Shown one piece after another: positions 55,169 through 64,000 of a stretch of DNA of 64,000 bases. Both the position numbers and the translations under genes were made by a program. Position 1 is the stretch's first letter, and each line of letters opens with the position of its first letter. The notes under the pieces were generated by a model, which was not told where the DNA came from, did no database searches, and worked only from the letters and a program-made list of their open reading frames with translations. Source of the stretch: Micromonospora sp. WMMD1082 (GTDB lineage: Bacteria > Actinomycetota > Actinomycetes > Mycobacteriales > Micromonosporaceae); NCBI RefSeq assembly GCF_029626175.1, contig NZ_JARUBM010000002.1, forward strand, positions 2,368,501-2,432,500, in the 5' to 3' direction.

Positions 55169-57418
55169 ATGGCATCGACGGAGGCGGACCACTCCGCGGC
55201 ACCTGGCCGGATCGGTGGCTGGCTCGATGGCGACCGGATCGGGGCGGCGGCGCTCGCGATGATCGCGCTCAGCGTCTTGGGGCGTGTCCACGTGGCGTCC
55301 CGCGGTTTCCTGGCGGCGGACGACTACGTGATGATCAGCCAGGCGGCCGAGTCCGAGCTGACCGTCGAGCATCTTCTCACCCTCTACAACAACCACCTCA
55401 TGCCCGGTGGACGGCTGATCACCTGGCTGGTCACCGAGCACTTCGGGGTGGCCTACTGGCCGTATGTCCTGCTCATGGCGATCGGCCAGGCGATCCTCGG
55501 GGTCGCCTTCTTCCACCTGCTGCGCCGGCTGCTCCGTCCGTCGGCGCTGCTGCTCCTGCCGCTCGGCGTGCTGCTGTTCAGCCCGCTGACCCTGGAGGCG
55601 ACCTCCTGGTGGGCCGTCGGGGTCAACCTGCTGCCGATGCAGATCGCCATGGTGCTCGCGGTCGGCGCGCAGGTCGGCTACGTGCAGACCGGGCGCAGGC
55701 GGCACCTGGCCATCCTGGCGCTGTCCGTCGTCTTCGGGCTGGTCTTCTTCGAGAAGTCGATCCTGATCGTGCCCTTGGTCTTCCTGCTGACCGCCGCTCT
55801 CTACGCCGAAGGCGGTCTGCTCCGCAGCGTCTGGACCACGATCCGCCGCTGGTGGCCGTCGTGGCTGCTGCTGACGGTGCTGTCGCTCGGCTTCCTCGCC
55901 GCCTACCTGGTGCGCTCGGAGTCCTCGCTGCGCCGGCCGGAATCGGCGGGGGAGGTGTTCCTCTTCCTACGGCAGTTGTTCGGGTCCACCCTGATACCGG
56001 GGCTGGTGGGCGGACCGTGGCAGTGGCTGGAGGCGGGGGACGGCGCACCGGTCGCGGCCCCGCCGGAACTCGGCACCTGGGTGGGCTGGATCATCGTCGT
56101 CGCGCTGATCGTGGCGACCGTACGGCGAGGTCGCCGGGCCCGGCGGGTGTGGCTGCTGCTCGGGGCGTACCTGCTCATGGTGGCGGCGCTGCTGGCCGCG
56201 ACCCGGCTCGGTTCGGTCTTCAGCGAGGTCGCCGGCGGCGTCCCCCGCTACGTCAGCGACGTCGTCGTGGTCGCCGCGATCTGCGTCGGTGTCGCGGCGG
56301 TCGGGCTGGCCCGACCATCCCGGGCGACGGGTGGGATCGAGCCCCCCGTCGGCGCTGGGCAGCCGGCCGGGCCGGACACCCGCCCGCAGCCGGAGGAGAA
56401 GAGTGCCGACGCTCCGGCCCCGCCGCCGCTTGCCCTGCAACCGGTGACCACGCCGGCCGTGGTGGCCGCGCCCGCGGCGCCGGTACGAGCCGCCCAGCCG
56501 GTCCGGGTGGTGTCGCGACCGGGTGTCATCCACGCCGAGGCACCGGTGGACCCGGAGCCGGAGTTCGTTCCACCACGTACCCCCGAAGCGGAGCAGGCCC
56601 TCGGACCGGAACCCGTCCCCGGACCGGAACCTGCCCCCGCTCTGGACGCCGCACCTACCCCGCAGTCGGCCGGTACACCACAGCCGGTCACCCGGCCGGA
56701 TCCCGACCCGGTTGCGGAACCCGAGCCCACCCCACCCACGCGGTCCGCCGACCGGCCGGGACCGGCGACGGCGGCGGTGAACATGGCGTTGGCACTGGCA
56801 CTCGTCGCCCTCTGCCTGGGCACGGCCTGGACCACCGCCCGGTACGGCGACGAATGGGCGGCAAAGGCCGGCAGGTCGTACATCGACACCGTCCGGATCG
56901 AGATGGCCAGCGCGCCACCGGGAACGGTCTTCTTCGACGCACCGGTTCCGGACCGCGTCGTGCCGAGCCTCTCCTGGCCGTACAACCTCCAGTCCCGGTT
57001 CTTCAGCGCCATCGACACCCGCCCCACCTTCGTGGATGAGGCCGACAACCTGTCGGTGCTCGACGGGCTCGGCCGCATCCAGGTGGCCGCCGTCGTCGGC
57101 AGCACGATCCAGCCCGGCCCGCAGGACGGCTGTGGATACCTGGTCACCAGCGCAGAGACGGTCCGGATGCGCCTGGACGAACCGCGCAGTGACTGGCACT
57201 GGGTGGTACGGGTCGGCTACCTGAGTTCGGCCGACGGCACGGCCACGCTGAGGTTCGGCAGCGGTGTCGCCCATTTCCCGGTCAAGAAGGGCCTGCACCA
57301 GCGCTTCTTCCGGATCGTCGGAGGTGGCGCCGCAGTGGAACTGACCGTCGCCGGGGCGGACGTGTCGCTCTGCATCAACGACATCTCGATCGGCGACCTG
57401 GCGCCCAGATCCGAGTGA
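55169..57418 (+). CDS. Large membrane protein with Pro-rich insert, hypothetical
   Basis: A 749-residue protein. About ten helices lie between residues 22 and 400. The first large loop carries FLAADDYVMISQA, like the acidic catalytic loop of GT-C transferases. Residues about 400-530 are a Pro/Glu/Ala-rich linker (EPVPGPEPAPALDAAPTPQS). One more helix (NMALALALVALCLGTAW) and an extracellular beta-rich domain of about 190 residues follow. ATG at 55169 is chosen. It is divergent from the preceding membrane protein gene and 19 bases before the flippase gene. Confidence 0.75.
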   Translation: MASTEADHSAAPGRIGGWLDGDRIGAAALAMIALSVLGRVHVASRGFLAADDYVMISQAAESELTVEHLLTLYNNHLMPGGRLITWLVTEHFGVAYWPYVLLMAIGQAILGVAFFHLLRRLLRPSALLLLPLGVLLFSPLTLEATSWWAVGVNLLPMQIAMVLAVGAQVGYVQTGRRRHLAILALSVVFGLVFFEKSILIVPLVFLLTAALYAEGGLLRSVWTTIRRWWPSWLLLTVLSLGFLAAYLVRSESSLRRPESAGEVFLFLRQLFGSTLIPGLVGGPWQWLEAGDGAPVAAPPELGTWVGWIIVVALIVATVRRGRRARRVWLLLGAYLLMVAALLAATRLGSVFSEVAGGVPRYVSDVVVVAAICVGVAAVGLARPSRATGGIEPPVGAGQPAGPDTRPQPEEKSADAPAPPPLALQPVTTPAVVAAPAAPVRAAQPVRVVSRPGVIHAEAPVDPEPEFVPPRTPEAEQALGPEPVPGPEPAPALDAAPTPQSAGTPQPVTRPDPDPVAEPEPTPPTRSADRPGPATAAVNMALALALVALCLGTAWTTARYGDEWAAKAGRSYIDTVRIEMASAPPGTVFFDAPVPDRVVPSLSWPYNLQSRFFSAIDTRPTFVDEADNLSVLDGLGRIQVAAVVGSTIQPGPQDGCGYLVTSAETVRMRLDEPRSDWHWVVRVGYLSSADGTATLRFGSGVAHFPVKKGLHQRFFRIVGGGAAVELTVAGADVSLCINDISIGDLAPRSE

Positions 57419-57437
57419 CGACGCGCGCGGGGGTGGC

Positions 57438-58670
57438 ATGACGCAGACGACGGGCAGGGACGCCGCGAGGGTACGGCTCGGTGCGGCCGGCGCCGCCGTC
57501 ACCATCGCCACCCTGGTGACCAACTCGCTGGCGTACGTCGTGCCGGTGCTGGGCGCCCGCCGGCTCAGCGCCGCCGACCTGGGCGCGCTGGCGACGGTGC
57601 TCGCGCTGGCCGCGATAGCGGCGGTGCCCGGTTTCGGCCTGCAGATCGCGGTGGCCGCGCACCGGGCCCGCTGGGGCGGCGGTGGCGCGGCGCGGCTGGG
57701 GCTGCGCACCGCGGCGCTCACCGCCGTGCTCACCCTCGCCGCGGCACCGGTGCTGACGATGGCCCTGCGGCTGCCGCACACCCTGACGCTGCTGCTTCCG
57801 GCCACCACCTTCGCCACCGTGCTGGCCGGCCGATGGCTCGGGGAACTCCAAGGCGACCAGCGCTTTCTGCGGCTGGCCGCCGCGATGACCGTGCTGGCCG
57901 CCGGCCGCTACGGCGGCCTGGTCGTCGGTCTGCTGCTCGGCCGGGGACCGGTGGCCTGCCTGCTGCTGGCCACGCTCACCGGCCTGCTCGCCCTGCCGGT
58001 CCTGGCCCGTCTCGCCGCGCCAACGCGGGCCGCCCCGCTCGCCGTCCGACGCGGCACGCCGGTGCCGGCCGGCACCGGCGTGCCGCGTCGGCTGGGCGCC
58101 CGGCAGGTGATGACGGCGTGTGGCGCGACGCTGGCGATGCTCACCATCTCGTACGCCGACCTGATCCTCGCCCGTCAGCTGCTGCCCGCCGCCGGCTCCG
58201 GCGCCTACGCGGTCGGCTCGGTCCTCACCAAGGGTGCGCTGTGGGCTCCTCAGGTGGTCACGCTGCTGGTGCTACCCCGGCTGGCCCGGGGTGACCGCCG
58301 CGCCCGACTGGTCGCCCTGACCCTGATCCTGGCCTGCGGGGCGGTCCTGGTCGCCGCCGCCACCGTCGGTGGCGAGTTGGCGTTCCGGCTCGCCGGCGGC
58401 GTCGACTACCTGCACCTGGCCGGTTCAGCGCCGCTGTTCGCCGCCACGGGCGCGCTCTACGCGGTGGTGTTCATGTTGGTCAACGACCGGGTGGCGACCG
58501 GTGCCCGGTGGCCTGCCGCGCCGCTGTGGCTGGCGACCGTCGGCCTGGCCGGTGCCGCCGCGCTGATCGCGCCACGCACCGTTACGGGGGTGCTCTCCTG
58601 CGCCCTGGCCGCCGCCGCGGTGACCACGGTGACGATGGCGTGGCTCGCCTTCCGGCCCGCCCGTCGCTGA
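57438..58670 (+). CDS. Polysaccharide flippase-like membrane protein (MVF/Wzx type)
   Basis: A 410-residue protein of about 12 helices. The beginning (TLVTNSLAYVVPVLGARRLS) and length match lipid-linked oligosaccharide flippases of the MATE/MOP superfamily. It likely moves the polysaccharide precursor made by the neighbouring enzymes across the membrane. GTG-rich context; the ATG at 57438 follows GGGGG. Family level only. Confidence 0.8.
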   Translation: MTQTTGRDAARVRLGAAGAAVTIATLVTNSLAYVVPVLGARRLSAADLGALATVLALAAIAAVPGFGLQIAVAAHRARWGGGGAARLGLRTAALTAVLTLAAAPVLTMALRLPHTLTLLLPATTFATVLAGRWLGELQGDQRFLRLAAAMTVLAAGRYGGLVVGLLLGRGPVACLLLATLTGLLALPVLARLAAPTRAAPLAVRRGTPVPAGTGVPRRLGARQVMTACGATLAMLTISYADLILARQLLPAAGSGAYAVGSVLTKGALWAPQVVTLLVLPRLARGDRRARLVALTLILACGAVLVAAATVGGELAFRLAGGVDYLHLAGSAPLFAATGALYAVVFMLVNDRVATGARWPAAPLWLATVGLAGAAALIAPRTVTGVLSCALAAAAVTTVTMAWLAFRPARR

Positions 58671-58851
58671 CTCCGACGGCAGCAGATCGTTACTCTTCGT
58701 GACCAAGCAACAGTCGGATACCGCTGATCGACGGGCTCCGGCGAATCGCACCGCACTCGGGCTCCCCGCCGGCCGTCCTGTTGGCTACCGTAGTTGTCTC
58801 CCCAGGGTGGGGGTCCCGGCTCCAGACGCCGCATTTCCCTAAGAGGTAGTT

Positions 58852-60666
58852 GTGACGCTGTACGGCGAAGAACGTCCGCCCGCTGACGATGACCGGCCCA
58901 CCGTTCAGGTGAAGGCGGTCAGCTGGCCCGTCGAGGAACCGGTGCGACCCGCGCCGGTCGACCCGCAGGGCGGGCGGAAGCGGTCCCGCCGGTTCCGGAT
59001 GCTGCTCGCGGCCGGCGTGACCACCGCCGTGCTCGCCTCGGTCGGCGCGGTCGCCGTCTGGGCGTACGCCGGCGATGTGCCACGCGGCACCAGCGTGCTC
59101 GGCACCGAACTCGGCGGCCGCAGCCGGACGGACGCGGCGCGGGAGCTGCGGGCGCAGCTGGACCGCCGCGCGGCCGAACTCGAAGCCCCAATCCAGGTAC
59201 GCGTGGGCGAGCGCACCGCCGAGATCAACCCGGTCGAGGTCGGGCTCACGGTCGACGTCGACGCCACCGTGGCCGCCGCGGCGGCCGCCAACGCCCACGC
59301 CGTGGATCGGCTCGTCGGCTCGCGGGAGATCGAGCCGGTGGTCTCGGTCGACGTGCCGAAGCTCGAGGCCGCGCTGAAGAAGCTCGTCGGCGACCAGGGC
59401 CGGAAGATGACCATGCCGGCCATCACCTTCTCCGGCACCACGCCGAAGGTCCGCTACCCGAAGCCGAGCCTCACGGTCGACCCGGAGCATTCCGCGCAGG
59501 TTGTCAGGGAGGGCTGGCTGAGCGGGCAACCGGTGACGGTCCCGCTGGTGGAGAACCATCCGGCCACCTCCGCCGAGGAAGTGGATCGGCTGGTCGCCGA
59601 GCTGGCCGAGCCGGCGGTGGCGGCGCCGGTCAAGCTGACCACGGATCGCGGATCGGTGACCATTCCGCCGGAGGCGATCGCCAAGGGCCTTCGGTTCAAG
59701 GCGGACAAGGCCGGCAAGCTGACCCCGAGCGTGGACATCAAGCAGCTGCGGGCCGCGCTCGGGAACAGGCTGGGCGCGGTGGAGGTGGCACCGAAGGACG
59801 CGACGATGACCATCTCCGGCGGCAAGCCGAAGGTGGTCGACGGACGTGCGGGGCAGCAGGTGGATACCAGCACGCTCGGCCGCGACCTGCTCGCCGTCCT
59901 GCCGCGCGGGGAGGACCGTACGGTCTCCGCGAAGCTCACCTCGACCGAGCCGAAGCTCACCGCGGAGAAGCTCGGCGGCCTGGGGATCAAGGAGAAGGTT
60001 TCCTCCTTCACCACCAACTTCACCGGTGGGCTGTCGTCGCCGCGCAGCCAGAACATCGTGACGATCGCCAACGACGTGAAGGGCACGGTGGTGTTGCCCG
60101 GCGAGACGTTCTCGCTCAACGGTCACACCGGCGAGCGCGGCTACGCGCAGGGCTACCGCGATGCGCCGGTCATCCTCGACGGCAAGCTGGTGCCGGGCGT
60201 GGGCGGGGGCACCTCGCAGTTCACGACCACCCTCTTCAACGCCTCGTACTACGCCGGTCTTGAGGACGTCGAGCACAAGCCGCACTCGTACTACTTCAGC
60301 CGCTACCCCGCGGTCATCGAGTCGACCATCTTCTGGCCCGACCTCGACTTCAAGTTCCGCAACAACACCGACTACGGCGTCCTGATCGACACCTCGTATA
60401 CGGGCAGCTCGGTGACGGTGTCGATCTGGAGCACGAAGATCTGGGACAGCGTGAAGACGGAGTACGGCCCCCGGCGGAACATCACCTCGCCGAAGACCGT
60501 CTACCTGGAGCCGGGGCCGAGCTGCATCCCCGCCAACGGCAGCCAGGGCTTCACCCAGGACGCGTTCCGCGTCATCAAGAAGGACGGCAAGGTCGTCAAG
60601 CGCGAGAAGTTCAGCTGGACCTACAGCGCGGAGCCGCGCTTCATCTGCGCAAAGGAGCCCGCCTGA
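58852..60666 (+). CDS. VanW family protein
   Basis: A 604-residue envelope protein. A cytosolic start of about 45 residues is followed by one helix (LLAAGVTTAVLASVGAVAVW). Two repeated domains of the putative peptidoglycan-binding YoaR type follow (GTELGGRSRTDAARELRAQL near 85; SVDIKQLRAALGNRLG near 300). The VanW domain is at about 380-520 with VLPGETFSLNGHTGERGYAQ and GVGGGTSQFTTTLFNASYYA. VanW proteins occur with glycopeptide resistance genes but are also widespread without them, as here; function unknown. GTG at 58852 has AGAGGT nearby. Confidence 0.9.
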   Translation: MTLYGEERPPADDDRPTVQVKAVSWPVEEPVRPAPVDPQGGRKRSRRFRMLLAAGVTTAVLASVGAVAVWAYAGDVPRGTSVLGTELGGRSRTDAARELRAQLDRRAAELEAPIQVRVGERTAEINPVEVGLTVDVDATVAAAAAANAHAVDRLVGSREIEPVVSVDVPKLEAALKKLVGDQGRKMTMPAITFSGTTPKVRYPKPSLTVDPEHSAQVVREGWLSGQPVTVPLVENHPATSAEEVDRLVAELAEPAVAAPVKLTTDRGSVTIPPEAIAKGLRFKADKAGKLTPSVDIKQLRAALGNRLGAVEVAPKDATMTISGGKPKVVDGRAGQQVDTSTLGRDLLAVLPRGEDRTVSAKLTSTEPKLTAEKLGGLGIKEKVSSFTTNFTGGLSSPRSQNIVTIANDVKGTVVLPGETFSLNGHTGERGYAQGYRDAPVILDGKLVPGVGGGTSQFTTTLFNASYYAGLEDVEHKPHSYYFSRYPAVIESTIFWPDLDFKFRNNTDYGVLIDTSYTGSSVTVSIWSTKIWDSVKTEYGPRRNITSPKTVYLEPGPSCIPANGSQGFTQDAFRVIKKDGKVVKREKFSWTYSAEPRFICAKEPA

Positions 60667-60692
60667 CGTCCGTCGGGCACCAGGCTCGTCGC

Positions 60693-60719
60693 GGCCCGCC
60701 GGCCCTCGCCGGCGGGGCC
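60693..60719 (+). terminator. Terminator after the VanW gene
   Basis: ggcccgccggc and gccggcggggcc around the loop cct, 26 bases after the stop codon. A second palindrome, tgggcgggg-g-ccccgccca, lies at 60829-60847 and may back up termination. Nothing else is seen in 60720-60890. Confidence 0.7.
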
Positions 60720-60893
60720 GTTCCATGCCGGTGTACGCCCACCAGCGCGTCTGGCACGGGGCTTGGGCTTGGTCCTACTTGGTCAGCATTTGCAGCACGG
60801 CGTGCGGGATCTCGGGTTGTCGCGCTGATGGGCGGGGGCCCCGCCCACATGCCGCAACCTCGGCGGGTGCGTATGGAAAAGGCCCAGAAATGC

Positions 60894-60931
60894 GTTCAGG
60901 GCCGCCCCCACGTGGTGGGGTGGCCCTGAAC
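60894..60931 (-). terminator. rRNA operon terminator
   Basis: Arms gttcagggccgcccccac and gtggtggggtggccctgaac are complementary with minor irregularity and lie directly downstream of the 5S gene on its strand. In the direction of transcription they are followed by gcatttctgggcctttt, one of the few T-runs in the window. Confidence 0.88.
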
Positions 60932-60942
60932 GGTGGGTTGTG

Positions 60943-61059
60943 TCCGGCGGTGTCCTACTCTCCCACACCCTCCCGGGTGCAGTACCATCGGCGCTGGAGG
61001 GCTTAGCTTCCGGGTTCGGAATGTTTGCCGGGCGTTTCCCCTCCGCCATGACCGCCGTA
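60943..61059 (-). rRNA. rrf: 5S ribosomal RNA
   Basis: About 117 bases on the minus strand. It begins ttacggcggtcatggcgg and ends aggacaccgccgga, whose ends pair to form helix I. Internal 5S signatures include cgaaccc-type and ggtactgcac segments. It lies about 105 bases downstream of the 23S end with no tRNA between. Confidence 0.96.
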
Positions 61060-61164
61060 ACCTTATCAACATGTCAAACAACACCAACACCAACAACAGC
61101 AATCCTGTTGGGGGTGTGTTTGTTTGTTGTGAGTTGCACAGTGGACGCGAGCAGGATCTTTGTA

Positions 61165-64000
<2,836 letters not shown>

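Noticed and set aside
58852..60666. Vancomycin resistance locus, because of VanW
   Set aside because: No vanH/A/X or vanS/R genes nearby; VanW domains are widespread without resistance.

Overview
This window reads as chromosome from a high-GC actinomycete of the Micromonosporaceae (Micromonospora/Salinispora type). The reasons are the very high GC with G/C third positions, frequent GTG starts, 4-base ATGA/GTGA gene overlaps, a tau-type DnaX with low-complexity inserts, an AftD-like arabinosyltransferase cluster, and A/T-poor intergenic palindromes of a kind I associate with that family. The genus is inferred from style and content. No 16S sequence lies in the window.

Layout. 48-4553: leuA, a DHA2-type drug exporter, an HNH lipoprotein and a small partner gene. 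4616-10474 (minus): a complete five-gene peptide/nickel-type ABC importer (dppABCDF order) with a hairpin between the binding protein and the permeases. 10781-15270 (minus): the recR-ybaB-dnaX replication/repair block followed by the SRP RNA; then a tRNA-Ser(GGA). 15584-22185: small hypothetical genes, two tandem secreted seven-bladed FG-GAP propeller proteins and a cytochrome P450.

22283-30897 is the accessory part: about 8.6 kb bounded by an 81-bp perfect direct repeat that is the 3' half of tRNA-Ser(CGA), i.e. an island integrated into that tRNA. I find no integrase in it. It carries a sigma factor with a 54-residue partner, a low-GC pair (two-TM protein with a soluble domain, plus a compact DEDDy exonuclease), an IS1634-type insertion sequence flanked by a 615-bp target duplication, and a small-protein/DUF6879/XRE-DUF5753 regulatory cassette. 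The IS inserted between the exonuclease and the cassette. Because the duplication is so long, both neighbours survive intact, with a broken copy of each left on the far side.

31004-43624: housekeeping and secreted enzymes: purine nucleoside phosphorylase, a TetR-thioesterase pair, tadA with its associated protein, an M23 lipoprotein, a GH81 beta-1,3-glucanase behind a LacI/CebR-like operator, a PHP phosphoesterase, a DMT exporter, a DUF885 protein and a methyltransferase. 43703-58670: an envelope polysaccharide cluster: DUF3068 protein, methyltransferase, AftD-like arabinofuranosyltransferase, a substrate-binding/vWA protein, a GT4 glycosyltransferase, two large membrane proteins, a DUF2613 protein and a flippase. 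58852-60666: a VanW protein. 60943-64000 (minus): 5S rRNA and the 3' part of 23S rRNA of an rrn operon that continues beyond the window.
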